A DNA stretch of 64,000 nt. Source: CBDIBC01 sp965276635. Its GTDB lineage: Bacteria > Actinomycetota > Acidimicrobiia > Acidimicrobiales > Palsa-688. Position numbers and translations under genes: made by a program. The stretch lies in assembly GCA_965276635.1 (NCBI GenBank), contig CBDIBC010000004.1:124001-188000 (forward strand). The letters run 5' to 3'. The notes under the pieces were generated by a model. That model saw nothing but the letters and a program-made list of their open reading frames with translations, made no database searches and had not been told where the DNA came from. Numbering within the stretch: the first letter of the stretch is position 1; each line of letters begins with the position of its first letter. Below are positions 6,939 through 16,087 of this stretch, piece after piece.

Positions 6939-7775
6939 GTGCCGGAGCTTCCCGAAGTCGAGACCATCAGGCGAGATGTGGAGAAGGAGTTCGCCGGCAA
7001 GCGCATCACGCGCGTGGAGATCACCGGCACGCGATCGGTACGCCGCCACCCGACGCCGAAGGAGCTGGCCGGGCGGGTCGAGGGTCGACGGGTGGTCGGG
7101 GTGCAGCGGCGCGGCAAGTACCTGCTGCTTCGGCTGGAGCACGACGATGTCCTCGTGGTGCACCTGGGGATGAGCGGGCAGCTGTTGCGTGCCGACGCCA
7201 AGGCGCCGGTCGCCGCCCACACCCACCTGGTGTTCGACTTCGCCGGCGCTCCCCAGCTGCGCTTCGTCGACCCCCGCACCTTCGGCGAGGTCTTCGTCAC
7301 CGCTCCCGACGACATGGCGGCGGAGATCCCCGAGCTGGCCCACCTCGGCTTCGATCCCATCGACGAGCCTATGGCCTGGACCCGGTTCGCTCAGCTCCTG
7401 GCTGCCCGGCGGGCCAAGCTGAAGACCCTCCTCACCGATCAGCGGTTCATCGCCGGCATCGGGAACATTTACGCCGACGAGATCCTCTTCGCCGCCGGCC
7501 TCCGCTACGACCGCAGCTCGGCGGAGCTGACGCCCCAGGAGGTGCGTCGCCTCTCCCGAAGCATGGTCGAGGTCCTCCACGAGGCGATCAAGCATCGCGG
7601 CTCGTCGCTGGCCGACGAGCAGTACCGAGACCTGTACGGGCGTCTGGGGGAGTACCAGCAAAGCCACCAGGTCTACGACCGCGAGGGCCTGGCGTGCCTG
7701 CGCTGTCGAAGCACGATCGTGCGCACCCGGTCGGCTGGCCGCAGCAACTTCCTCTGCGCCCAGTGCCAGATCTGA
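6939..7775 (+). CDS. mutM: Formamidopyrimidine-DNA glycosylase (Fpg/MutM)
   Basis: A 278-residue base-excision repair enzyme removing 8-oxoguanine and formamidopyrimidines. The N-terminal catalytic pair P2-E3 is present (MPELPEVETIRR), with the beta-hairpin lysine at about K60 (RRGKYLL). The helix-two-turn-helix region is AKLKTLLTDQRFIAGIGNIYADE. A complete C-terminal zinc finger is seen: CLRC paired with CAQC near the end. GTG start at 6939. Gene order rnc-mutM-smc is the standard actinobacterial one. Confidence 0.96.
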   Translation: MPELPEVETIRRDVEKEFAGKRITRVEITGTRSVRRHPTPKELAGRVEGRRVVGVQRRGKYLLLRLEHDDVLVVHLGMSGQLLRADAKAPVAAHTHLVFDFAGAPQLRFVDPRTFGEVFVTAPDDMAAEIPELAHLGFDPIDEPMAWTRFAQLLAARRAKLKTLLTDQRFIAGIGNIYADEILFAAGLRYDRSSAELTPQEVRRLSRSMVEVLHEAIKHRGSSLADEQYRDLYGRLGEYQQSHQVYDREGLACLRCRSTIVRTRSAGRSNFLCAQCQI

Positions 7776-7824
7776 GCCGATCACCGAACCTCCCAGCGTC
7801 CCCCGTTGCGCCGTGGCGGGCCAC

Positions 7825-7830
7825 TAGGTT
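7825..7830 (+). promoter_or_regulatory. Candidate -10 box of smc
   Basis: TAGGTT ends 10 nt before the GTG at 7841, so transcription would start at or next to the start codon. No Shine-Dalgarno is present between them, consistent with a leaderless mRNA. Confidence 0.4.
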
Positions 7831-7840
7831 CACGTTCCTA

Positions 7841-10800
7841 GTGTTCCTGAAGTCACTGACCCTGAAGGGCTTCAAGTCGTTCGCCGACGCCACCACCCTG
7901 GAGTTCGAGCCCGGGGTGACGGTGGTGGTCGGGCCCAACGGCAGCGGGAAGTCGAACGTGGTCGATGCCGTGGCATGGGTCCTCGGCGCCCAGGGGCCCC
8001 GTACCCTGCGATCGGCCAAGATGGAGGACGTCATCTTCGCCGGTACGCCGAAGCGTCCCGCTCTCGGCCGGGCCGAGGTGTCGCTCACCATCGACAACGC
8101 CGCCGGCCTCCTGCCGATCGAGTTCTCCGAGGTGACGATCACCCGGACCCTGTTCCGTACCGGGGAGTCGGAGTACGCGATCAATCGCGTGCCGTGCCGG
8201 CTCCTCGACATCCAGGAGCTGCTCTCCGACACCGGGGTGGGGCGCCAGCAGCACGTCATCGTCTCGCAGGGGAACCTCGACGCCATCTTGAGCTCTCGAG
8301 CGGAGGAGCGGCGCCTGGTGATCGAGGAGGCCGCCGGCGTCTTGAAGTACCGGCGCCGCAAGGAGCGCTCCGAGCGTCGCCTCGAGTCGACCGAGAGCTC
8401 CCTGGTGCGCCTCCAGGACCTCCTGCGTGAGGTTCGTCGCCAGCTGCGTCCTTTGGAGAAGCAGGCGGACGCGGCGCGCCGCCACGGCGCTCTGGTCGAA
8501 GAGCTGACCGCCCTCCGGCGGTTCCTGGCCGGACGGGAGCTGGCCGTCATCGAGAGCCGGTCGACGGCCGCGGGACGCATCCGTCAGGAGCTGGCGGCAT
8601 CGGAGACGCAGCTGCGCACCGCCCTGGCCGGGTTGGATGCCGACGTGCTGACCGCCGAGGCCGAAGCCGACGAGGCCCGCTCTCGCGGCGAGCGCACCGA
8701 CCTGTCCGAGGCGGTGTCCACCGCCGAGGCGCTACGCGCCCAAGCCCGGGGGGTGGTAGCGCTGATCGCCGAGCGCCGCCGGCGCATCGCCAGGGACGTG
8801 TCGGTGGCCGTCGACGCCGACCTGGTAGCCAGCCTGGAGGCCGAGGCCGCCGCGCTCGGCCAGCAGCTGCGCGACGCCGAGCAGCAGGGAGAGGAGCACG
8901 GTCCCGAGGCCGAGCGGATCCGCCAGGCCGACGCCGACCTGGCGGCGGCCCGCCAGCAGGTCACGGCTCGCTGGAGCGGCGCCGGTGCGCCGGCCGGCGA
9001 CCCGGCGATCGAGGTGCGGGGCGAGCTGTCCGCCCTGCGGCAGGCGGCCGAGCGGGCCCGGGGTGAGCTGCGCCGGCTGGCATCGCGAGGCGACGCTGTG
9101 GCCCAGCGCGCCGATCGGCTCGACGGCGAGCGTCGCCGGCTCGGTCAGGTCGTCAGCGAGTGCGAGCAGGAGGCCGACCCGGACGCCGACCGCATCGCCG
9201 CGGCTGACGCCGACCTGGCCTCCGCCACCGAAGCGGCGGAGGCCGCGGAGGCAGCGCGTCGTCGCGCCGACGCGGAGCGGCACCGGTGGGGCGCCCGCCT
9301 GGAGGCGCTGACCCAGGCGCTCGACGAGGCGCGGGCCAGAGCAGGCGCCGAACGGCTGGCCGGCGTCGAGGGAGTTGTCGGCAGCCTGCTAGAGCTGGTG
9401 GAGGTCGACGAGGGCTGGGAGGCGGCGTTCGAGGCGGCGGCCGGCGAGACACTCGCCGCAGTCGTGGTGGAAGACCACAACGCCGCTCGCCGCTCCCTCA
9501 GCGCGCTGCGAAGGGCCGATCATGCCGGCGCGGTCGTGGCGCTGCCTGATCCCGGCGCGGCGCGGCGCGAGACGGTGCCGGCGATGGCCGGGCTGATCGC
9601 CGGAGGTCTCGAACCGGTTTCTCGCCACGTGCGGGCCCGGCTGCCCGCCGTCTCTGCGCTCCTGGAGCGGAGGCTGGCCGCAGCGGTGGCGGTGGAAGGA
9701 GGGTGGCAGGATGCGCTGGACGTCGCCGTCGCCCACCCAGACCTGACCGTGGTGACCCGGGCCGGTGACTGCTGCGCCGGCGGGGTGTGGCGGGTCGGCA
9801 CCGGCCGGATCGGTGCCACCGGCGCGGCGTTGGAGGAAGCCGCGACCCGCCAGGAGCAGGCGACCGCGATCGCCACCGAGGTCACCACCGAGGCGGCCGA
9901 GGCGGCCCGGGCCGTCGAGGCGGCCCGCAGCGAGCTCGGCGAGCTGCGGCGGCGTGACGAGGCCAATACGAACCGGCGCCGGGTGGCCGAGGAGGCACTG
10001 CGGCGGATGGAGGCCGAGCAGGCCGACGTCGTCTCCGAGCACGGCGCCATCGAGGCACAGCGGATCGAGATCGAGGCCCGGGTGGCTCGCGAGCTCGACC
10101 GAGTGGCTGAGCTGGAGGTACTGCTCCCTGCGTTGGAGGAGGCGGCGGCGGCCGAGGCGGAGCAGGCGCTGGCCGAACGGGCCGATCGTTCCCGGCTGGC
10201 CGAGCAGGCCGAAGCCGTGGCGGCCGAGCGCCGAGAGTTCGAGGTGCGCGTCGCCGGTCTCTCCGAGCGACGCACCATGCTCGCTCGTCGCCTGGACGAG
10301 GTGGAGGTGCGCCTGCGCCGGAACGTGGCCGAGCGGGCCGAGGCGGCCTTGCGCCGCGAGGCGCTCGACCGGGAAGCGGCGGCCACCGAACGCCTGGCCA
10401 CCGTGGCCGGGGCCGGCGAGGCCGACCTGCAGGGGCTCGTCGAGCGGTTGCGGACGGCCCGCGGCGCCGAGGCCGAGGCCACCCGCGCCGTCACCGACCG
10501 CCTGGAGCACTTGCGCCGTGAGCGAGGGACCGCCGAACGACAGCTGGCCGAGCTCCGGGAGCGGCAGAGCCGGGCGGAGATGGAGGAGACCGAGGCTCGC
10601 GTGCGCCTGGAGAACCTGGTCGAGTCCGTTCGCCGCGACCTCGATTGCGAGCCTGAAGCGACCCGTGACGCCACCTGCCCGGCGCTGCCGGCCGGGACCA
10701 GCGCCACCAGCCGGCGGGCCGAGCTGGAGCGCGAGCTCCGCCTCATGGGCCCCATCAACCCCCTTGCCCTGGAGGAGCACACCGCGCTGGCCGAGCGCCA

Positions 10801-11359
10801 CCAGTTCCTGGAAGCCCAGCTCGACGACGTGCGGGCCGCCCGACGTGAGCTGACGAAGGTGATCAAGGCGATCGACACCGAGATCGTCGATGTGTTCCGC
10901 GCCGCCTACACCGATGTGGCCGACAACTTCGCCCAGCTGTTCGCCACCCTGTTCCCGGGCGGTCAGGGTCGGCTGCGCCTGACCGATCCCGACCATCTCC
11001 TCGACACCGGCATCGAGGTCGAGGCCCGACCGTCCGGCAAGAACGTGCGCCGCCTCTCGCTGCTGTCGGGAGGCGAGCGCAGCCTCACCGCGATGGCCTT
11101 CCTCTTCGCGGTGTTCCGCAGCCGCCCGTCGCCGTTCTACCTCATGGACGAGGTCGAAGCCGCGCTCGACGACGTCAACCTCCACCGATTCTTGGACCTG
11201 CTGCACGAGTTCCGGGACGAGGCGCAGCTGGTCGTCGTCAGCCACCAGAAGCGGACCATGGAGGCGGCCGATTGCCTGTACGGGGTCACCATGGCTCCTG
11301 GCGGGTCGTCCCGGGTGGTCAGCGAGCGGGTCACCGCCGCCGTCCCTGCTGCTGTCTGA
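7841..11359 (+). CDS. smc: Chromosome segregation ATPase SMC
   Basis: An 1172-residue SMC protein of full family length. Walker A GPNGSGKSN lies at 31-39. Two long coiled-coil arms (about 170-500 and 670-1020) surround a hinge around residues 510-660 that includes GVEGVVGSLLELVEVDEGWE. The C-terminal ABC signature LSGGERSLTAMAFLFAVF and Walker B FYLMDEVEAALDD follow at about 1073-1110. With ScpA/ScpB (not in this window) it compacts and segregates the chromosome. The GTG at 7841 gives the canonical start VFLKSLTLKGFKSFAD. The arm region has an unusually high Ala/Arg/Glu content, as expected of high-GC coiled coils. Confidence 0.97.
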   Translation: MFLKSLTLKGFKSFADATTLEFEPGVTVVVGPNGSGKSNVVDAVAWVLGAQGPRTLRSAKMEDVIFAGTPKRPALGRAEVSLTIDNAAGLLPIEFSEVTITRTLFRTGESEYAINRVPCRLLDIQELLSDTGVGRQQHVIVSQGNLDAILSSRAEERRLVIEEAAGVLKYRRRKERSERRLESTESSLVRLQDLLREVRRQLRPLEKQADAARRHGALVEELTALRRFLAGRELAVIESRSTAAGRIRQELAASETQLRTALAGLDADVLTAEAEADEARSRGERTDLSEAVSTAEALRAQARGVVALIAERRRRIARDVSVAVDADLVASLEAEAAALGQQLRDAEQQGEEHGPEAERIRQADADLAAARQQVTARWSGAGAPAGDPAIEVRGELSALRQAAERARGELRRLASRGDAVAQRADRLDGERRRLGQVVSECEQEADPDADRIAAADADLASATEAAEAAEAARRRADAERHRWGARLEALTQALDEARARAGAERLAGVEGVVGSLLELVEVDEGWEAAFEAAAGETLAAVVVEDHNAARRSLSALRRADHAGAVVALPDPGAARRETVPAMAGLIAGGLEPVSRHVRARLPAVSALLERRLAAAVAVEGGWQDALDVAVAHPDLTVVTRAGDCCAGGVWRVGTGRIGATGAALEEAATRQEQATAIATEVTTEAAEAARAVEAARSELGELRRRDEANTNRRRVAEEALRRMEAEQADVVSEHGAIEAQRIEIEARVARELDRVAELEVLLPALEEAAAAEAEQALAERADRSRLAEQAEAVAAERREFEVRVAGLSERRTMLARRLDEVEVRLRRNVAERAEAALRREALDREAAATERLATVAGAGEADLQGLVERLRTARGAEAEATRAVTDRLEHLRRERGTAERQLAELRERQSRAEMEETEARVRLENLVESVRRDLDCEPEATRDATCPALPAGTSATSRRAELERELRLMGPINPLALEEHTALAERHQFLEAQLDDVRAARRELTKVIKAIDTEIVDVFRAAYTDVADNFAQLFATLFPGGQGRLRLTDPDHLLDTGIEVEARPSGKNVRRLSLLSGGERSLTAMAFLFAVFRSRPSPFYLMDEVEAALDDVNLHRFLDLLHEFRDEAQLVVVSHQKRTMEAADCLYGVTMAPGGSSRVVSERVTAAVPAAV

Positions 11360-11369
11360 CCCGGCCACG

Positions 11370-11375
11370 TAGGCT
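11370..11375 (+). promoter_or_regulatory. Candidate -10 box of ftsY
   Basis: TAGGCT ends 9 nt before the ATG at 11385, in the 25-nt gap after smc; leaderless spacing and no Shine-Dalgarno. Confidence 0.4.
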
Positions 11376-11384
11376 GGCCCGCTC

Positions 11385-12545
11385 ATGCTGATCGCACTGA
11401 TCATCATCATCGCTGCCGTCGTGGTCCTCGTGGCCGGGTCGACCGCCTTCGTCGTCACCGGCCGCCGCCGGCGCAGTGGGCTGGCCGCGCCCCCCGCTCC
11501 TCCGGCGGCGCCGCCCGTACCGCCACCCGAGACCGCCGCGCCTCCGCCGGTCGCCGCCCCGGCCGAGGCGCCCACGGCGGAAGCACCGCCGGCCCCCGAA
11601 GCGCCAGCGGTCGCGGCCCCCGCCGAGCCCGAGATCGCCGAACGGCCCCGCATCCGGGACCGCCTCGGCAAGGCCCGGACTCTGTTCTCCGGCTACCTCA
11701 TCTCGGTGCGGTCACGCGACCACATCGACGACGAGTCCTTCGACGAGCTGGAAGAGGCGCTGATCCTGGCCGACGTCGGGGTGGAGACGACCACGGCGCT
11801 GATCGAGTCCCTGCGCCGCCAGGTCAAAGCGGAGAAGATGACGAGCCCCGACGCCCTCATCGAGGCCCTGAAGGCCGACCTGGTCGCCCGCTTCGACGGC
11901 GACCGCAGCCTCCACGTCCTCCCCGATGCCACCAACGTGTGGCTTTTCGTGGGCGTCAACGGCGTGGGCAAGACCACCACCATCGGCAAGCTGGGCCTGC
12001 GTCACCGGGCCGAAGGCCGCTCGGTGGTGATGGCGGCCGGCGACACGTTCCGGGCCGCGGCCGCCGACCAGCTGGCCGTGTGGGCCGAGCGCGTGGATGC
12101 CGAGGTGGTGCGCGGCAACGAAGGGGGCGACCCCGGCGCCGTCATCTTCGACGCAGTAGCCCACGCCGCCGCTCGCCACGTCGATGTGGTCCTGGCCGAC
12201 ACCGCCGGGCGCCTCCACACCAAGGTCAACCTCATGGAGGAGTTGAAAAAGGTGCGGCGGGTGGCCGAACGGCCTCCGGGGATCGTCACCGAGGTGCTCC
12301 TGGTGATCGACGCCACCACCGGCCAGAACGGGCTCATTCAGGCCAAGCAGTTCGCCGACGCCGTCGCCGTCACCGGCGTGGTGCTCACCAAGCTGGACGG
12401 CACCGCCAAGGGTGGCATCGCCCTGGCCATCCAGTCCGAGCTCGCCATCCCCGTGAAGCTGGTCGGTCTGGGCGAGGGCGCCGAGGACCTGGTCGACTTC
12501 GATCCCCAGGCGTTCGTCGACGCACTGGTCGAACCCGGAGCCTGA
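11385..12545 (+). CDS. ftsY: Signal recognition particle receptor FtsY
   Basis: A 386-residue SRP receptor GTPase that docks ribosome-SRP complexes at the membrane. It opens with an N-terminal transmembrane segment (LIALIIIIAAVVVLVAGSTA), a feature of actinobacterial FtsY. A Pro/Ala-rich acidic linker covers about 25-85. The NG domain follows: helical N part from about 90, G1 GVNGVGKTTTIGKL near 189, DTFRAAAADQL, G3 DTAGR near 271, G4 TKLDGTAKGG near 334, and the closing GLGEGAEDLVDFDPQAFVDAL. It pairs functionally with Ffh, the next gene. Confidence 0.96.
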   Translation: MLIALIIIIAAVVVLVAGSTAFVVTGRRRRSGLAAPPAPPAAPPVPPPETAAPPPVAAPAEAPTAEAPPAPEAPAVAAPAEPEIAERPRIRDRLGKARTLFSGYLISVRSRDHIDDESFDELEEALILADVGVETTTALIESLRRQVKAEKMTSPDALIEALKADLVARFDGDRSLHVLPDATNVWLFVGVNGVGKTTTIGKLGLRHRAEGRSVVMAAGDTFRAAAADQLAVWAERVDAEVVRGNEGGDPGAVIFDAVAHAAARHVDVVLADTAGRLHTKVNLMEELKKVRRVAERPPGIVTEVLLVIDATTGQNGLIQAKQFADAVAVTGVVLTKLDGTAKGGIALAIQSELAIPVKLVGLGEGAEDLVDFDPQAFVDALVEPGA

Positions 12546-12607
12546 CCGGCCCGAGCCCCGGGCGGCGGGCGGCTGTCGACCCGGCCGTCTTTGCCCGAAC
12601 CGTGGTC

Positions 12608-12613
12608 TAGCCT
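12608..12613 (+). promoter_or_regulatory. Candidate -10 box of ffh
   Basis: TAGCCT ends 10 nt before the ATG at 12624, in the gap after ftsY; consistent with leaderless or very short-leader transcription. Confidence 0.4.
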
Positions 12614-12623
12614 GATCGGTCGC

Positions 12624-13991
12624 ATGTTCGACTCGCTCACCGATCGCTTCGACACCATCTTCACCCGGCTGCGAGGCAAGGGGCGGCTGAGCGAGGCCGA
12701 CGTCGACGAGGCCATGCGGGAGATCCGCCTCGCCCTCCTCCAGGCCGACGTCAACCTCCGGGTCGTGCGCGACTTCGTGGCCCGGGTCAGGGACCAGCTG
12801 GTCGGCGCCGACCTGTCGACCAGCCTCACGCCGGGGGAGCAGGTCGTCAAGGTCGTCCACGCCGAGCTGCGCACCATCCTCGGCGGCGAGACGCTGCGCC
12901 TCACCTACGCCTCCAAGCCGCCGACGGTCATTCTCCTGGCCGGCCTCCAGGGCTCCGGCAAGACCACCGCAGCGGGGAAGCTGGCCGCCTGGTACAAGCG
13001 CAAGGAGGGACGCAACCCGCTGCTCGTCGGCGCCGACCTCCAGCGTCCGGCAGCCGTCGAGCAGTTGCGGGTGCTCGGTGGGCAGGCCGGCGTTCCCGTC
13101 TACAGCGAGCCGTCCGACCCGGTCACCGTGGCCAAGAAGGGCCTGGAGGAAGCCGTTCGCCTCGGTCGCGACGTGCTCATCGTCGACACGGCCGGCCGGT
13201 TGTCGATCGATGCCGAGTTGATGGACGAGGTCCGCCGCATCTCCAGCACCGTCGAGCCCGACTACACCTTCCTCGTCATCGACGCCATGACCGGCCAGGA
13301 CGCGGTGGCCACGGCCGAGGCCTTCCACCAGACCCTCGAGCTCGACGGCGTGATCCTCACCAAGGTCGACGGCGACGCGCGAGGCGGCGCGGCCCTGTCG
13401 GTCAAGGAGGTTGTCGGCCGGCCCATCGTGTTCGCCTCGACCGGCGAGAAGCAGGACGACTTCGAGCCGTTCCACCCCGACCGCATGGCCGACCGCATCC
13501 TCGGCATGGGCGACATCCTCACCTTGATCGAGAAGGCGGAGGCGAACGTCGACCAGGCCGAGGCCGAGCAGGCCATGGCCCGGCTGCAGGAGGGCTCGTT
13601 CACCCTCGAGGACTTCCTGGCCCAGATGCAGCAGCTGAAGACCATGGGGCCCCTCTCGGGCCTGGTCGGCATGATCCCCGGCCTGCCGAAAGAGGTCCGC
13701 AACGCCGAGATCGACGACGGCATGCTCCGCCCCATCGAGGCCATCATCCACTCCATGACCCCCGAAGAGCGCCGAGACCCCTCGCTCATCAACGGGTCCC
13801 GCCGCCTACGCATCGCCAAGGGCAGCGGCACCACCACAACCGACGTGAACGGGCTGCTCGACCGCTTCAAGCAGATGCAGTCCTACATGAAGCAGATGGC
13901 GGGCATGCCCGGCCTCGGCGGCCGGATGGCGCGAGCCGGCACCAAGCGGAACAAGAAGGCCAACAGGAAAAAGGCCAGGCGGGGGCGCTAG
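12624..13991 (+). CDS. ffh: Signal recognition particle protein Ffh (SRP54)
   Basis: A 455-residue SRP GTPase. The N domain starts MFDSLTDRFDTIFTRLRGKG. G1 is GLQGSGKTTAAGKL near 107, followed by DLQRPAAVEQLRVLG, G3 DTAGRLSID near 188 and G4 TKVDGDARGGAALSV near 245. The methionine-rich M domain (MGPLSGLVGMIPGLPKE, then FKQMQSYMKQMAGMPGLGG) binds signal peptides and 4.5S RNA. The tail is very basic (KRNKKANRKKARRGR). ATG 12624 gives the family start; a GTG upstream would add unrelated residues. The 4.5S RNA gene is not seen in this window. Confidence 0.97.
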   Translation: MFDSLTDRFDTIFTRLRGKGRLSEADVDEAMREIRLALLQADVNLRVVRDFVARVRDQLVGADLSTSLTPGEQVVKVVHAELRTILGGETLRLTYASKPPTVILLAGLQGSGKTTAAGKLAAWYKRKEGRNPLLVGADLQRPAAVEQLRVLGGQAGVPVYSEPSDPVTVAKKGLEEAVRLGRDVLIVDTAGRLSIDAELMDEVRRISSTVEPDYTFLVIDAMTGQDAVATAEAFHQTLELDGVILTKVDGDARGGAALSVKEVVGRPIVFASTGEKQDDFEPFHPDRMADRILGMGDILTLIEKAEANVDQAEAEQAMARLQEGSFTLEDFLAQMQQLKTMGPLSGLVGMIPGLPKEVRNAEIDDGMLRPIEAIIHSMTPEERRDPSLINGSRRLRIAKGSGTTTTDVNGLLDRFKQMQSYMKQMAGMPGLGGRMARAGTKRNKKANRKKARRGR

Positions 13992-14060
13992 CATGATCAG
14001 CCGACCAACTCCATGGTCAGTCGCGAACCGCCGATCGACGAACAGGGAAGTCACGTACTT

Positions 14061-14387
14061 ATGGCAGTGAAGCTCCGCCTCATGCGGATGGGCAAGAAGA
14101 AGCAGCCGGTCTACCGGGTCGTCGCCGCCGACAGCCGGTCCCCGCGCGACGGCCGGTTCATCGAGATCCTCGGCACCTACGAGCCCCGCCACGAGCCCAG
14201 TCGGGTGAAGATCGACAACGAGAAGGCGATCCGTTGGTTACGTGTCGGTGCCCAACCGACCGAGACGGTGGCCCGACTGTTGAAGCAGTCCGGGGCCATC
14301 GAGGAGTGGAAGACCGGCAAGCCCGCCCCGGCGCCCACCGAGCCCACCGCGACCGAGCCCACCGCCGTTCCCGTTGCCGCGTCGTGA
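14061..14387 (+). CDS. rpsP: 30S ribosomal protein S16
   Basis: A 108-residue S16. The core MAVKLRLMRMGKKKQPVYRV and RDGRFIEILGTYEP is family-typical. The C-terminal 20 residues are a Pro/Ala/Thr extension (PAPAPTEPTATEPTAVPVAA) not needed for the fold. AGGGAAG at 14044-14050 is the ribosome site, 10 nt before ATG 14061. The stop overlaps the start of khpA by 4 nt. First gene of the conserved rpsP-khpA-rimM-trmD-rplS operon. Confidence 0.96.
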   Translation: MAVKLRLMRMGKKKQPVYRVVAADSRSPRDGRFIEILGTYEPRHEPSRVKIDNEKAIRWLRVGAQPTETVARLLKQSGAIEEWKTGKPAPAPTEPTATEPTAVPVAAS

Positions 14388-14650
14388 GTGAGCAGAACGG
14401 CGCCGTCGTCGCCCCGCGCGCCGAAGCCGTCCTCGGCTATCTGGCTCGCGAGATCGTCGACGACGTCGACGGCGTGTCGGTGGAGTCCAGCCCCGCCCGC
14501 CAAGGCGTCAAGCTCTCGCTCTCGGTAGCGCAGGGCGACATGGGCAAGGTCATCGGGCGCCGCGGCCACGTAGCCCAGGCCATCCGCGGCGTCGTTCGCG
14601 CCGCCGCCGCCCGCGACGGCGTCGACGTGATCGTCGACATCGTCGACTGA
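14384..14650 (+). CDS. khpA: KH-domain RNA-binding protein KhpA
   Basis: An 88-residue single KH-domain protein (YlqC/KhpA family). The RNA-binding GxxG loop is IGRRGH in MGKVIGRRGHVAQAIRGVVR. It uses GTG 14384, overlapping the rpsP stop by 4 nt. In Firmicutes KhpA works with KhpB in regulating cell division and envelope genes by binding RNA; the partner is not in this window. Its place between rpsP and rimM is strongly conserved in Gram-positive bacteria. Confidence 0.92.
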   Translation: MSEQNGAVVAPRAEAVLGYLAREIVDDVDGVSVESSPARQGVKLSLSVAQGDMGKVIGRRGHVAQAIRGVVRAAAARDGVDVIVDIVD

Positions 14651-14652
14651 GC

Positions 14653-14775
14653 TTGGTGTCCGGCGGGCACCCCGACCCGCCGGATCGTCGAGGCGGCCAC
14701 CCCGACGCGCCGGATCGTCGAGCTGGGGACCCCAGCCCCGCCCGATTGGGTTTGGTGTCCGGCGGGGACCCCGAC
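14653..14775 (+). repeat. Local duplications between khpA and rimM
   Basis: Two repeat pairs overlap here. A 22-nt unit at 14671-14692 recurs at 14701-14722 with one mismatch. A 24-nt unit at 14653-14676 recurs at 14752-14775 with one mismatch and contains the TTG-GTG start codons of rimM each time. As a result rimM has two possible starts 99 nt apart with nearly identical local sequence. Looks like recent tandem slippage. Confidence 0.8.
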
Positions 14776-15243
14776 CGCACCTTGCTCGAGGTTGGTGTCG
14801 TCCGCAAGCCACACGGCCTGCGCGGCCAGGTGGTGGTGGAGCTGATCACCAACCGCACGGAGCGACTGGCGCCCGGGTCGGTGCTGAGCGGGCCCGACGG
14901 TCCACTCGAGGTGGTGGCAACGGGGCCGGCCCCGGGCACCGACCGTTGGCTGGTCACCTTCCGGGACGTGTCCAGCCGAGAGGCGGCCGACGGCCTGCGC
15001 GGCGCCGTGTTGCGCGCCGAGGCCATCGTCGACCCCGATGCCCTCTGGGTCCACGACCTGATCGGGTCGGAGGTTTCCGAGCCGACGGGCCGGGTCATCG
15101 GTCGGGTGGCGGACGTCGAGGCGAACCCGGCCAGCGACCTGCTGGTGCTGGCCGACGGCACCCTCATACCCCTTCGCTTCGTGACCGACCATGCTCCCGG
15201 ACGGATCGTTGTCGACCTTCCCGCCGGCCTGCTCGACCTGTGA
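14755..15243 (+). CDS. rimM: Ribosome maturation factor RimM
   Basis: A 162-residue 16S rRNA processing factor acting on the 30S head near S19. The N-terminal RimM domain begins LLEVGVVRKPHGLRGQVVV, and the C-terminal PRC-barrel starts at ALWVHDLIGSEV and ends near DLPAGLLDL. GTG 14755 gives a normal-length protein. A TTG/GTG at 14653-14656 in the same frame would add about 33 residues made of repeats (GGHPDPPDRRGGHPDAPDRR); the duplication makes the choice uncertain. The stop overlaps trmD. Confidence 0.92.
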   Translation: MSGGDPDRTLLEVGVVRKPHGLRGQVVVELITNRTERLAPGSVLSGPDGPLEVVATGPAPGTDRWLVTFRDVSSREAADGLRGAVLRAEAIVDPDALWVHDLIGSEVSEPTGRVIGRVADVEANPASDLLVLADGTLIPLRFVTDHAPGRIVVDLPAGLLDL

Positions 15244-16028
15244 CCGATCCGACGGACGCGACCGACCGGACCACCGACCCGGAGGCCACCAGGGTGGGAC
15301 CGGCTGCGTTGCGCGTGGACCTGTTCACCCTCTTCCCTGCCCTGGTGGCCCCCTGGCTGGACGGCAGCCTGATCGGCCGGGCTCGGCGAGCCGGATCGCT
15401 GGACCTCCAGGTCCACGACCTGCGGTCAGCGACCACCGATGCCCACCGCTCCGTCGACGACAGCCCGTTCGGTGGCGGCGCGGGCATGGTCCTCGCGCCC
15501 GAGCCCGTCTTCGCTGCCGTGGAAGCAGCCGCTCCGGCGCGACCGCTGCTCCTCCTCGGGCCTGGAGGCCGCCGCTTCGATCAGCGCTGGGCGGCCCAGC
15601 TGGCCGATGGCGGCGGGTTCGGCCTCCTCTGTGGTCGGTACGAGGGTGTCGACCAGCGGATCGCCGATCACCTGGTCGATGGGGAGCTGTCGCTCGGCGA
15701 CTTCGTGCTGGCCGGCGGCGAGGTGGCCGCACTGGCGGTGGTCGAGGCCGTCGGCCGCCTGGTCCCCGGAGTCATGGGGAACGCCAGGTCGGCCGAGGAG
15801 GAGAGCTTCGCCGACGGTCTGCTCGAGTACCCGCACTACACCCGGCCGGCCGAGTTCCGGGGCTGGGCCGTCCCTGACGTCCTGCGCTCGGGCGACCACG
15901 ACAAGGTCGAACGGTGGCGGCGGGCGCAGGCCCTGGCCCGGACCCGGGACCGCCGGCCAGACCTGCTCGCCGCTCGCGGCGGTCTCGGGGCCGTCGACCG
16001 TGCCCTGCTCGACGAGTTCGGGCTGTGA
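15240..16028 (+). CDS. trmD: tRNA (guanine37-N1)-methyltransferase TrmD
   Basis: A 262-residue SPOUT-class enzyme methylating G37 of tRNAs, which prevents +1 frameshifting. Knot and SAM motifs are visible: DSPFGGGAGMVLAPEPVF, LLCGRYEGVDQRI, DFVLAGGEVAALAVVEAVGR and YPHYTRPAEFRGWAVPDVL. GTG 15240 overlaps rimM's TGA; it gives an 18-residue Thr/Asp-rich leader (VTDPTDATDRTTDPEATR), and a GTG at 15294 or 15315 nearer the family start LRVDLFTLFP is possible. Conserved operon position before rplS. Confidence 0.95.
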   Translation: MTDPTDATDRTTDPEATRVGPAALRVDLFTLFPALVAPWLDGSLIGRARRAGSLDLQVHDLRSATTDAHRSVDDSPFGGGAGMVLAPEPVFAAVEAAAPARPLLLLGPGGRRFDQRWAAQLADGGGFGLLCGRYEGVDQRIADHLVDGELSLGDFVLAGGEVAALAVVEAVGRLVPGVMGNARSAEEESFADGLLEYPHYTRPAEFRGWAVPDVLRSGDHDKVERWRRAQALARTRDRRPDLLAARGGLGAVDRALLDEFGL

Positions 16029-16049
16029 ACCGTGGGGGCAACGATCCAC

Positions 16050-16055
16050 TACGCT
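16050..16055 (+). promoter_or_regulatory. Candidate -10 box of rplS
   Basis: TACGCT lies 32 nt before the rplS ATG, leaving a short leader with a GGAG ribosome site at 16075-16078. Confidence 0.3.
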
Positions 16056-16087
16056 GAGACGTCCCCTGCCCCACGGAGCAACACACC

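Noticed and set aside
9389..11671. Minus-strand open frame of 760 codons opposite smc and ftsY
   Set aside because: Covers the coiled-coil arm and the C-terminal ATPase motifs of SMC in reverse; no domain or plausible start, typical shadow frame.
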